Source: Desulfobulbus sp. (GTDB lineage: Bacteria > Desulfobacterota > Desulfobulbia > Desulfobulbales > Desulfobulbaceae). From it: a stretch of 15,397 nt of DNA. The notes beneath the pieces were generated by a model that saw only the letters and a list, made by a program, of their open reading frames with translations, ran no database searches and was not told where the DNA came from. A program made the position numbers and the translations under genes. Where the stretch lies: positions 1 to 15,397 of the forward strand of contig JAUVLX010000047.1 in the NCBI GenBank assembly GCA_030600525.1. The letters run 5' to 3'. This document shows positions 7,254 to 13,842 of this stretch, in pieces (position 1 is the first letter of the stretch; the number at the start of each line of letters is the position of its first letter).

Positions 7254-7838
7254 ATGAAAGCACTTATAGTATCTAATCTTGTTCAATCCATCAGAGCTAA
7301 AGAAGCCTTTGCACAAAGTTCCATTGACCAAATCTTGGAGCTTACCGAATGGACACAGAACACTCTAAAATCAGGTGGAAAACTGCTGATATTTGGCAAT
7401 GGTGGCAGTGCAGCAGATGCACAGCACCTTGCCGCGGAGTTTGTCAATCGATTCCTCATAAACCGCCGTCCGTTGCCCGCCTTGGCGCTCACCACCGACA
7501 CCTCTGTCATTACCTCCATTGGCAATGATTTTTCCTTTGACCTTATTTTCTCAAAGCAGGTAGAGGCCTTTGGTAAACCCGAGGACCTGGCGCTGGGAAT
7601 ATCCACCTCGGGAACGTCTACCAATGTGGTCAAAGCCATGGAAGCAGCCAGAGATATTGGTATGAAAACCGTTGCCCTTACAGGTGGTACCAAAAAACCC
7701 GGCGGAGATTTGGCTGAAATCTGTGATATGGTATTGAATGTACCAACAGACTCGACCCCGCATATCCAAGAAGCTCATCTCTGGGCCGAGCATATGCTTT
7801 GCGAAATTGTTGAACAAAAGATGTTTGCCGACGAGTAG
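7254..7838 (+). CDS. gmhA: Sedoheptulose-7-phosphate isomerase (phosphoheptose isomerase)
   Basis: 194 residues from ATG 7254. It converts sedoheptulose 7-phosphate to D-glycero-manno-heptose 7-phosphate, the first step to the ADP-heptose of LPS inner core. SIS-domain protein: phosphate-binding GNGGSAADAQHLAAEF (48-63) and STSGTSTNV (117-125). Residues aligning with the E. coli active site are present: His58, Glu62, Gln172 and His180 (in IQEAHLWAEH). Earlier starts (TTG 7242, ATG 7245) add 3-4 residues without a ribosome site, whereas GGTGG lies 4 bases before 7254. The length matches E. coli GmhA (192). No other heptose genes are adjacent. The next gene starts 51 bases downstream, so co-transcription is likely. 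No good promoter is visible after the adk terminator. Confidence 0.93.
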   Translation: MKALIVSNLVQSIRAKEAFAQSSIDQILELTEWTQNTLKSGGKLLIFGNGGSAADAQHLAAEFVNRFLINRRPLPALALTTDTSVITSIGNDFSFDLIFSKQVEAFGKPEDLALGISTSGTSTNVVKAMEAARDIGMKTVALTGGTKKPGGDLAEICDMVLNVPTDSTPHIQEAHLWAEHMLCEIVEQKMFADE

Positions 7839-7889
7839 CAATAGTTTCCAGTTCCTTTCAGGACTTCAACCCTCCTCCCCTGCAATACA

Positions 7890-8849
7890 ATGTCCAGATA
7901 TACAATCGATCCTCTACAATTTGACAAACTGAGTACCTACTCTGTCCACGACCGGCACTCCAAGGTCAGTGTTAATGACTTTGCCAGCCCAGTTCACCCG
8001 GCAATGTCAGTCAGTCAGCTGATACAGTGTTTACCGGCCCAACTCATGGGCATCGATTTCCCTGAATTTATCAGCCGGACAGCAAAGGCACATCAACAGC
8101 AGCACCCAATCATCCTTGGTATGGGGGCCCATGTGATTAAGGTCGGTCTTAACCCGATCCTTATCTCACTTATGGAACGAGGCATCATCTCTGCCATCGC
8201 ACTCAACGGCGCTGGCATCATCCATGATACTGAAATTGCCATGGTCGGACGTACCTCTGAAGAAGTTGCAGATGTACTGGGTGCGGGTGCCTTTGGCGCG
8301 GCCAGGGAAACGGGTGAGACCCTGAACTCTGCCATCAACAAGGGCGCCGAACAGGGAATCGGGATTGGTGAAGCTGTTGGTAAAATGCTCTGCGAGCAAG
8401 ACTTCCCCTATAATAAGCACAGCCTCATTGCCACAGCCTACAAGCTCAATATACCGGTAACGGTACACGTGGCCATGGGCACAGATATTATCCATATTCA
8501 CCCCAGTGTTGATGGTGGAGCCATCGGCAGTGCCGGCCACCAGGATTTCAGACTCTTCTGTAGCCTGATGAGTCATCTCCAGGGAGGGGTTTACCTCAAT
8601 GTCGGATCGGCTGTGCTGTTGCCGGAAGTCTTCTTAAAAGCCCTTACCGTGGTCCGTAACCTTGGCCACCAAGTGACCAAATTCACCACTGCTAATTTTG
8701 ATTTCATCCGTCATTACCGGCCTGCAACCAATGTTGTCCATCGTCCCAATCTAGAAGGCGGTAAAGGATTTAACTTTACCGGACACCATGAGCTGATGCT
8801 GCCTCTGTTCGCTGCGGCCTTACTCGATGAAATTGACAAATCCCAGTAG
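7890..8849 (+). CDS. Deoxyhypusine synthase-like protein of unknown function
   Basis: 319 residues from ATG 7890; no clear ribosome-binding site precedes it, but the N-terminal sequence looks family-like. The body resembles the Rossmann-type fold of deoxyhypusine/homospermidine synthases: GMGAHVIKVGLNPILISLMERG (residues 72-93), ALNGAGIIHDTEIAM (100-114) with the family His-Asp pair, and NVGSAVLLPEVFLKAL late in the protein. The DHS catalytic lysine segment (G-G-G-x-x-K-H-H) has no evident counterpart, and bacteria lack the eIF5A substrate, so the DHS reaction itself is unlikely. Glycine-rich segments and a DIIHIHPS motif (about 195-202) suggest a nucleotide or metal site (inference). It sits between gmhA (51 bases) and hemC (60 bases) on the same strand, and the hemC promoter overlaps its last codons. 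Function unknown. Confidence 0.8.
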   Translation: MSRYTIDPLQFDKLSTYSVHDRHSKVSVNDFASPVHPAMSVSQLIQCLPAQLMGIDFPEFISRTAKAHQQQHPIILGMGAHVIKVGLNPILISLMERGIISAIALNGAGIIHDTEIAMVGRTSEEVADVLGAGAFGAARETGETLNSAINKGAEQGIGIGEAVGKMLCEQDFPYNKHSLIATAYKLNIPVTVHVAMGTDIIHIHPSVDGGAIGSAGHQDFRLFCSLMSHLQGGVYLNVGSAVLLPEVFLKALTVVRNLGHQVTKFTTANFDFIRHYRPATNVVHRPNLEGGKGFNFTGHHELMLPLFAAALLDEIDKSQ

Positions 8850-8861
8850 AGCCTGTATATC
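8833..8861 (+). promoter_or_regulatory. Probable promoter of hemC inside the 3' end of the preceding gene
   Basis: Consensus TTGACA (8833-8838), 17-base spacer, TATATC (8856-8861, 4 of 6). The -35 box is formed by the codons for the last Ile-Asp-Lys of the DHS-like protein. Expected start near 8868, giving a leader of about 40 bases before hemC. Confidence 0.55.
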
Positions 8862-8909
8862 GCTCCTGTGATATATACCTGATAATAACTCAACATCGGA
8901 AAGAACTTC

Positions 8910-9842
8910 ATGCGTCCCCTGTTACGTATAGGAACTCGAGCCAGCTTGCTGGCAGTCACCCAGTCTACCTGGGTCAAGGATCAAATTGAAAGCCAATATC
9001 CTGACACGGAGGTTGAGCTCGTCCGTATTACTACCAAGGGTGATAAAATCCTAGATGTTCCCCTGGCCAAAGTCGGAGGTAAAGGGCTCTTTGTTAAAGA
9101 GATAGAAGACGCTCTATTGGCAAACGAAGTCGACATCGCAGTACATTCCATGAAAGACGTTCCAACCGCACTGCCGGAAGAACTGCACGTCGCGATCATT
9201 CCAAAAAGAGAAACAGCAGCAGATGCCTTTGTTTCTGTCCGCTACAAAACCATTGAAGACCTTCCTCAGGGGGCAACAATCGGGACATCCAGCCTGCGTA
9301 GGAAGTCGCAACTTGCAGCAATGCGTCCTGATTTACGCATACTTGACCTGCGAGGCAACCTTGACACCCGTCTAAAAAAACTGGAGCAAGGAGAGTATGA
9401 TGCTATCATTCTTGCTGGTGCAGGACTGAACAGGCTGGGCATGCAGCAGCGCATCACAGCTCTCTTTACCCCCACCCAGATGTTGCCCGCCATTGGTCAG
9501 GGATCGCTAGGTCTGGAACTGCGAAAAGAAGACGCAGAACTCCTCGATGGATTACAATTCCTCCACCACGCTGACACTGCAACCACAGTCTCAGCTGAAA
9601 GAGCATTTCTTATTCGGCTGGATGGCGGCTGCCAAGTTCCTATCGGTGCTCATGCAACCCTTGATGGCGACAAAGTGTGTCTCACCGGACTTGTTGCGAG
9701 TGTCGACGGTATAACCATATTAAAAGATTCCATCGAAGGACCTGCCGGAGATGCTGCCCAACTCGGCACTCAATTGGCAGAAACCCTGCTCGACCGTGGC
9801 GGAAAGGCAATTTTGGATGAAGTGTACAGCGCCCAGGATTGA
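8910..9842 (+). CDS. hemC: Hydroxymethylbilane synthase (porphobilinogen deaminase)
   Basis: 310 residues, ATG 8910 with GGAAAG 7 bases upstream. It joins four porphobilinogens into hydroxymethylbilane in the cytoplasm. Motifs: RIGTRASLLAVTQ (6-18), KGLFVKEIE (58-66), HSMKDVP (79-85) with catalytic Asp83, GTSSLRRKSQL (125-135), RGN-x-DTRL (148-155), and GGCQVPIGAHA with Cys241, which carries the dipyrromethane cofactor. Length and residue numbering track E. coli HemC (Asp84, Cys242) within one position. The next gene supplies the following two steps, so this is a uroporphyrinogen III / precorrin-2 cluster. A palindromic element of about 140 bp begins 28 bases after the stop and separates the two genes. 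Confidence 0.97.
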   Translation: MRPLLRIGTRASLLAVTQSTWVKDQIESQYPDTEVELVRITTKGDKILDVPLAKVGGKGLFVKEIEDALLANEVDIAVHSMKDVPTALPEELHVAIIPKRETAADAFVSVRYKTIEDLPQGATIGTSSLRRKSQLAAMRPDLRILDLRGNLDTRLKKLEQGEYDAIILAGAGLNRLGMQQRITALFTPTQMLPAIGQGSLGLELRKEDAELLDGLQFLHHADTATTVSAERAFLIRLDGGCQVPIGAHATLDGDKVCLTGLVASVDGITILKDSIEGPAGDAAQLGTQLAETLLDRGGKAILDEVYSAQD

Positions 9843-9860
9843 TTATTCCTCTGGGTCAGC

Positions 9861-10016
9861 CTAACTCGTGCCGTCCACAAATGGTATTTAGGCCCGATAG
9901 CTGCGTTATGCTTAAAACTTTATCCTCGGAATATCAATTATATGCCTGCGGTAAAATTTTGCACATGCCTTACTCTCAAGCCAAAATCCTCATTTCTGGA
10001 CAGACACTAACTCGTG
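9861..10016. mobile_element. MITE-like palindromic element with 10-bp flanking direct repeats, between hemC and cobA-hemD
   Basis: The 10-mer CTAACTCGTG occurs at 9861-9870 and 10007-10016. Between them, 9871-10006 forms one long imperfect palindrome: left GTCCACAAATG (9873-9883) matches the reverse complement of the right CATTTCTGGAC (9991-10001) at 10 of 11. Pairing continues inward (ATTT-x-GGC, ATG, AAAA-x-TTTA) to a centre near 9936. The direct repeats look like a target-site duplication. The exact size (6-10 bp) is ambiguous because the element ends GTGCC/GTGTC overlap the repeat. No coding capacity. Confidence 0.72.
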
Positions 10017-10023
10017 ATATAAT
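9997..10023 (+). promoter_or_regulatory. Possible promoter of cobA-hemD at the right edge of the MITE-like element
   Basis: TGGACA (9997-10002, 5 of 6 to TTGACA) lies in the element's right end. A perfect TATAAT (10018-10023) lies just outside, with a 15-base spacer, which is short. It is about 20 bases before the GTG start. Confidence 0.35.
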
Positions 10024-10043
10024 ATTCAACGGTACAGTAAACA

Positions 10044-11612
10044 GTGACCACACAAAAAACAGACCAGAAAAAACCTGTCGGCAAAGTATACCTTATCGGA
10101 GCTGGCCCCGGCGATCCAGGACTGATTACCCTTCGTGGCAAATACCTACTCGAACGAGCCGAGGTTGTTGTCTACGATTACCTGGCCAATAAAAAGCTGC
10201 TCAACTACGTGCCTAAAACAGCCAAATTTATTTATGCAGGTAAAAAAGGCGGCGGGCTGCATGCCTATACTCAGGAAGGCATCAACCAGCTCTTGGTCGA
10301 CCATGCCAAGGCAGGCAACATAGTAGTCCGACTGAAAGGCGGCGACCCTTTTATATTTGGCCGAGGTGGAGAGGAAATAGAAGAGATTGTTGCTGAAGGG
10401 ATTGATTTTGAAGTGGTCCCAGGCGTCACTTCTGCAACAGCTGCTGCCACCTACGCTGGTATTCCCATTACCCATCGAGACTACACAGCATCTGTTGCCT
10501 TTGTTACTGGGCACGAAGACCCCACCAAAAAATATTCTAATATCCATTGGGACAAACTCGCTACAGGGGTAGGGACCATAGTCATCTACATGGGGATAAA
10601 AGCCCTGCCGAGCATTACTAAAAAACTGATCGATTACGGCAGGTCACCCGAAACCCCGGTAGCGGTTGTTCGCTGGGCCTCTACCCCCCAGCAACGATCT
10701 GTGGTGGGAACTCTTGCCACTATTAGCGAAGTGGTCCAAAAAAATGGCATAAAACCCCCAGCCCTGGTCATTGTCGGTGAAGTTGTCAACCTACGCAAGA
10801 CTATTGACTGGTACGAAAAACGACCGCTGTTCGATAAACGAATCGTCGTCACCAGAACCAGAGAACAGGCCAGTGAGCTGGTTGCCAAACTTGAGGAACA
10901 CGGTGCTGAGTGCTTTGAATATTCCACCATTCACATTGAGCCCGTCAGCGACTACGCCCCCCTGGACCAAGCCATTGCAGACATTAAAGAATACCAGTGG
11001 ATACTTTTTACCAGTCTTAACGCGGTCACCTATTTTTTCAAACAACTGTACCAGAGTGGTCTCGATAGCCGTAGCCTTGCCGGGCCAAAGATTGCTGCAG
11101 TAGGGAAAGCGACAGCAGAGGAGCTGTTAAAATATGGGCTACGGGCAGACCTTATCCCGCAACGATTTACAGGTGAAGGCTTGGCAGAGTCCCTGCTCCA
11201 ATCAAAGGTTGGTGAAGGATCTAAAATACTTCTCCCGCGGGCCCTGCGTGCAAGCGAAATTTTACCTGAAACACTGGCTGATGCCGGAGCCGAGGTCAAC
11301 GTAGTGCCGGTGTATCAAAACGTGCCACCACAGGGCAGAAAAGAAGAACTCCGCGACCAACTTATTGAAGGCGATATAGATCTACTGACCTTCACCAGTT
11401 CCTCCACGGTAACCAACTTTCTGTCCATGGTTGATGCCAAGGACGATGAAGAGTTGCAGCAGCTGCTAGGTAAGGTGACCATTGCCGCCATCGGTCCGAT
11501 TACAGCAGAAACCGTTAAAGAAAGCGGGCTGCAGGTAGATATTCAACCCGAACGTTATACCATAGCCGACATGGTAAACGCCATTGTTGACCACTATAAG
11601 GAGTTGTCCTGA
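10044..11612 (+). CDS. cobA-hemD: Bifunctional uroporphyrinogen-III C-methyltransferase / uroporphyrinogen-III synthase
   Basis: 522 residues from GTG 10044; the ribosome site is poor (GGTAC 9 bases before). Residues 12-255 are the SUMT (CobA) domain, which methylates uroporphyrinogen III at C2 and C7 using SAM to give precorrin-2: GAGPGDPGL (19-27), RLKGGDPFIFGRGGEE (96-111), PGVTSATAAATYAGIP (126-141) and YMGIK (182-186). Residues 264-520 are HemD, cyclising hydroxymethylbilane: VVTRTREQA (268-276), ILFTSLNAV and LTFTSSSTVTNF. The CysG dehydrogenase/ferrochelatase domain is absent. The fusion is common in anaerobes and sulfate reducers, where precorrin-2 feeds siroheme (sulfite reductase), cobalamin and siroheme-dependent haem. 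The last three codons (Glu-Leu-Ser) and the TGA lie inside the palindromic element at 11600-11778, so the original C-terminus was probably replaced. Confidence 0.95.
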   Translation: MTTQKTDQKKPVGKVYLIGAGPGDPGLITLRGKYLLERAEVVVYDYLANKKLLNYVPKTAKFIYAGKKGGGLHAYTQEGINQLLVDHAKAGNIVVRLKGGDPFIFGRGGEEIEEIVAEGIDFEVVPGVTSATAAATYAGIPITHRDYTASVAFVTGHEDPTKKYSNIHWDKLATGVGTIVIYMGIKALPSITKKLIDYGRSPETPVAVVRWASTPQQRSVVGTLATISEVVQKNGIKPPALVIVGEVVNLRKTIDWYEKRPLFDKRIVVTRTREQASELVAKLEEHGAECFEYSTIHIEPVSDYAPLDQAIADIKEYQWILFTSLNAVTYFFKQLYQSGLDSRSLAGPKIAAVGKATAEELLKYGLRADLIPQRFTGEGLAESLLQSKVGEGSKILLPRALRASEILPETLADAGAEVNVVPVYQNVPPQGRKEELRDQLIEGDIDLLTFTSSSTVTNFLSMVDAKDDEELQQLLGKVTIAAIGPITAETVKESGLQVDIQPERYTIADMVNAIVDHYKELS

Positions 11613-11778
11613 AATAACTTGAACATCTCGCATCGCATCTTCAGGTCATCTTTGGCTGATCTTCAATCACAAAGTCCTCAACGTAGCACAACTACGCCTG
11701 CGGCTTTGTTCAATTAGATCACCCAAAGCTAACCTAAATATGAGCGCGATATTGTCCAACTTATTTACGGACAGCTCC
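11600..11778. mobile_element. Palindromic repeat element, 179 bp, overlapping the end of cobA-hemD
   Basis: Full-length imperfect palindrome centred on 11689. The outer arms are GGAGTTGTCCTGAAATAACT (left) and GGAGCTGTCCGTAAATAAGT (reverse complement of the right end). Inner arms share CTTTGG, TGATCT and ACAAAG blocks, and the tip is CGTAG-CACAA-CTACG (11682-11696). The RNA of either strand would fold into one long rod. It supplies the stop codon of cobA-hemD and could end transcription from both sides. Its terminal pattern TGTCC-x-x-AAAT is shared with the element at 9871-10006, hinting at one transposase family. No clear target duplication was found. Confidence 0.75.
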
Positions 11779-11813
11779 GAAGAGAGTGGATTAAAGTCGT
11801 TTTCTTCAGCCAT
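11667..11813 (-). CDS. 48-codon ORF, mostly encoded by the palindromic element
   Basis: ATG 11813 with AGGAG ten bases upstream, stop TGA 11667-11669. The first 12 residues (MAEENDFNPLSS) come from unique DNA. From Glu13 on (ELSVNKLDNIALIFRLALGD...) the sequence is the element's right arm and tip, ending in a basic RRR-containing tail. The first 35 residues look protein-like, with an amphipathic helix. It begins 36 bases after the ADP-ribosylglycohydrolase stop, on the same strand. Either the 5' remnant of a gene cut by the insertion, a small gene built by it, or a chance ORF with a good ribosome site. No homology claimed. Confidence 0.3.
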   Translation of the reverse strand: MAEENDFNPLSSELSVNKLDNIALIFRLALGDLIEQSRRRSCATLRTL

Positions 11814-11849
11814 GGTGCGCTATTCTCCTGCCTACGGGAAAAAGGGTTG

Positions 11850-12761
11850 TTAATCTGCCTGCCCATGGTTGAGAAGCGAGAATATCTGTTGGTATTTATT
11901 CATGTCTGTTAGCCATGCGTCGGGGATGGCCTGTTTACCTTGGTACGCGCCTAAAAGCATACCAGCTACAAGTCCCCGTGCGGCTGAATCCCCGCCAGCC
12001 ATGACATTGGCGATTAGGCCAGCCTGCAGATCTTTTTCATATTTTGCCACTAGATGCACTGCACCGGGGAGGGCAGAGGCGATTGTACAGGCCTGACCAA
12101 ATTTTTTTATAACTGTTTCTGTTTTTTTATCCTGGGTATCCAAGGCTGTCCGGATACGGATATCAAGATCGATATCATTTACCCCCTCTTCGAGTGCTTC
12201 TTCCATAGCCATAACCGGGGATGAACCGTGAAGAATATTATACGCTGATCTGGCAATGAAAACAGCCCCGCTAAGAGTTGCCGGATGGTTATGGGTCATG
12301 ACCGTTTGCTGGGTAACCGCCTGTACGAGTTGCTCCTTGTCGTTTTGGTACCAGAAAACAAGGGGGGCGATCCTGGCTGCCCCGCCAAGGTCGGTTGAAG
12401 TGGAACCACACGACTCTGGTGAACCATTTTTTTTCAGGTTTGCAAGGGTTGTTTTAGTGGCCGTATCTATATAGCCGTTGTAGCCGACAAAGAGCTGTTG
12501 CCAGAGAGTAGAAAATGAAGGCAGTTCAAATCCGTTTTGTTGGGAAAGTGATGTGAGCAACATAAATGCCTGATCACCGTAATGTGTAAAATCACCTTGT
12601 TGCTTATGTTGGTGATAGGAGGTCGGCAACGGAGCGATCAAATTGTTGACCCTTCCAAACTGGTGGGTGATTTCATCGGTGTCGTATATCCAGTGAGCTC
12701 CCAGTGCAAGGGCATCAGCAGCAAAAGATGTCAGTACCATTGAAATAGCGTTGTCAGTCAT
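11850..12761 (-). CDS. Divergent ADP-ribosylglycohydrolase (ARH/DraG) family protein
   Basis: 303 residues from ATG 12761, chosen because GGAG sits 8 bases upstream; in-frame ATGs up to ten codons earlier lack a site. The family is an all-alpha fold that removes ADP-ribose from proteins using two Mg ions. Here the landmark motifs are altered: the usual G-D-A-x-G segment reads FAADALALGAHWIYD (13-27), the D-D-T metal motif reads HYGDQ (60-64), and the C-terminal G-G-D-x-D motif reads GGDSAARG (256-263), losing the second Asp. GAARIAPL (127-134) and THNHP (156-160) are kept. This pattern resembles a coherent HWIYD/HYGDQ subfamily whose chemistry I do not know. It has its own promoter and stands between two palindromic elements. 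Confidence 0.82.
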   Translation of the reverse strand: MTDNAISMVLTSFAADALALGAHWIYDTDEITHQFGRVNNLIAPLPTSYHQHKQQGDFTHYGDQAFMLLTSLSQQNGFELPSFSTLWQQLFVGYNGYIDTATKTTLANLKKNGSPESCGSTSTDLGGAARIAPLVFWYQNDKEQLVQAVTQQTVMTHNHPATLSGAVFIARSAYNILHGSSPVMAMEEALEEGVNDIDLDIRIRTALDTQDKKTETVIKKFGQACTIASALPGAVHLVAKYEKDLQAGLIANVMAGGDSAARGLVAGMLLGAYQGKQAIPDAWLTDMNKYQQIFSLLNHGQAD

Positions 12762-12793
12762 AATGTTCTCCATGGGCATATACGGTATCAATC

Positions 12794-12805
12794 ATCATGC
12801 ATGAT
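12794..12805. promoter_or_regulatory. 12-bp perfect palindrome ATCATGCATGAT, possible operator
   Basis: Lies 33-44 bases upstream of the ADP-ribosylglycohydrolase start, just downstream of the expected transcription start. The position suits a repressor site, but no regulator is identified. Confidence 0.35.
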
Positions 12806-12817
12806 TAATAGGGGAAA

Positions 12818-12846
12818 CAGATAGGGTTACTCCAGGTGATTGTCAA
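12818..12846 (-). promoter_or_regulatory. Possible promoter of the ADP-ribosylglycohydrolase gene
   Basis: Minus strand: consensus -35 TTGACA (12841-12846), 17-base spacer, weak -10 TATCTG (12818-12823, 3 of 6). It is about 40 bases from the edge of the neighbouring MITE-like element. Confidence 0.42.
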
Positions 12847-12884
12847 ATATGGGACGGTTTGAAACGATGTGGCTGGCAAGGCTA

Positions 12885-13044
12885 GTGTCGCGTCAACGAT
12901 GAAATATCGAAATATTGCGCTGGATTTTTTTGGTCCTGGATTTCTTTAACTGGTTGTTCATAGCGGGCTATGTACCACCAGTTACGGAAATCTAGGTGCG
13001 AGAAAAAACAAGCAAGATACGTCAGAGCAGCGTTGACGAGACAC
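12885..13044. mobile_element. MITE-like palindromic element, 160 bp, between ADP-ribosylglycohydrolase and greA
   Basis: Terminal inverted repeats GTGTCGCGTCAACG (12885-12898) and reverse complement of the right end GTGTCTCGTCAACG: 13 of 14 identical. TA flanks both ends (12883-12884, 13045-13046). The centre holds a strong hairpin of about 30 bp (blocks GATTTC, TAACTGGT, tip CATAGC-GG-GCTATG). No complete ORF. On the minus strand a short open stretch covers the inner half and may be the residue of a transposon end. Not similar in sequence to the other three elements except for the GTGTC terminus. Confidence 0.78.
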
Positions 13045-13087
13045 TAAAACTATAGTACTTACTTTTTAAATTCTACTTGTAAACTAC

Positions 13088-13170
13088 CACGTCTTAAGAA
13101 GATGGTAAGACAGCACTTTTGGCCGTCTTACGTGTGTAGCAGCTCTGGGCCTCCCCTCTCCAGAGCTGCT
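13088..13170 (-). other. Tandem hairpins downstream of greA
   Basis: An 11-bp perfect stem AGCAGCTCTGG / CCAGAGCTGCT (13138-13148 with 13160-13170, 11-base loop) lies 39 bases after the greA stop. It is followed by GTAAGAC / GTCTTAC (13105-13111 with 13125-13131). The 13106-13111 arm can pair instead with GTCTTA at 13091-13096, giving mutually exclusive hairpins. No T-run follows on either strand, so this is not a standard intrinsic terminator. It may protect the greA 3' end or be a small RNA. The rest of the 13047-13208 gap shows nothing. Confidence 0.45.
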
Positions 13171-13208
13171 AATTACTCTATAACGGTTGGATCCGGTCTG
13201 TAGCAAGC

Positions 13209-13694
13209 TTACTGGATTGTACCAACAGTTATATCGACTACCTCAAATTCACGAACCCCACCTGGCGTTTTCGCTACCACATCATCTCCAACCTCTTTGC
13301 CGAGCATCGACCTGCCAAGTGGTGACAAGACAGAAATAGATCCTTTTTTTACATCTGCCTCTTCCGGGCCTAGAAGCTGGTAGGTTATCTCTTCATCGGT
13401 TTCCATATCCATAAGAGTGATGACTGTTCCAAAAATTGCCCTTTCTATAGGCACTTGGGAACAATTTATGATTTCTGCTCTTCCGAGTTTGTCTTTCAAC
13501 TCCATTATCCGACCTTCAATCATACCTTGTCGTTCTTTTGCGGCATGATATTCGGCATTCTCTTTAAGATCACCATGTTCCCTGGCTACCTCTATAGCCT
13601 TAACTATTTCGTGACGCTCCACTCTTGCAAGCCTTTCGAGTTCGTTACGAAGTTGTTTGTTTCCTGTAAGAGACATAGGTATACGTTCAACCAT
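13209..13694 (-). CDS. greA: Transcription elongation factor GreA
   Basis: 161 residues, ATG 13694 with GAGGAAGAAGG directly upstream. GreA enters the RNA polymerase secondary channel and stimulates cleavage of backtracked transcripts. Residues 1-80 are the coiled-coil with the acidic tip HGDLKENAEYHAAKERQ (40-56), where Asp42 and Glu45 match the E. coli Asp41/Glu44 pair. The C-terminal globular domain carries FGTVITLMD, YQLLGPEEAD, ISVLSPLGRSMLGKEVGD and FEVVDI. Length is typical (about 158). The TPR gene ends 148 bases upstream with a hairpin between. A weak promoter-like pair (TTGACC, 16 bases, TATAGC around 13709-13736) lies too close to the start to be convincing, so read-through from the TPR operon is possible. 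Confidence 0.97.
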   Translation of the reverse strand: MVERIPMSLTGNKQLRNELERLARVERHEIVKAIEVAREHGDLKENAEYHAAKERQGMIEGRIMELKDKLGRAEIINCSQVPIERAIFGTVITLMDMETDEEITYQLLGPEEADVKKGSISVLSPLGRSMLGKEVGDDVVAKTPGGVREFEVVDITVGTIQ

Positions 13695-13754
13695 TCCTTC
13701 TTCCTCTAGCTATAAATTGTTGTGTTTACAGGTCAAATATTTTTAACAATCCCG

Positions 13755-13784
13755 AAAACAGGCCTGTAGTCTCTTGCCTGTTTT
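13755..13784 (-). terminator. Hairpin terminator between TPR gene and greA
   Basis: Perfect 9-bp stem AAAACAGGC / GCCTGTTTT (13755-13763 with 13776-13784), 12-base loop. The T-run is part of the stem and no further T-run follows, so it is a moderate terminator that might work in both directions. Confidence 0.5.
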
Positions 13785-13842
13785 ATGACGGGAAAGCTAT
13801 ATCTGATAGGTGTGGATTATGCCTGCTGTTATTATAAAAGCA

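Noticed and set aside
8855..8878. GTATAT/ATATAC hairpin before hemC
   Set aside because: Only 6 A/T-rich pairs and no T-run; it overlaps the more convincing hemC -10 box.
9839..10192. 117-codon ORF bridging hemC and cobA-hemD
   Set aside because: Runs through the palindromic element and out of frame into the SUMT domain; no ribosome site.
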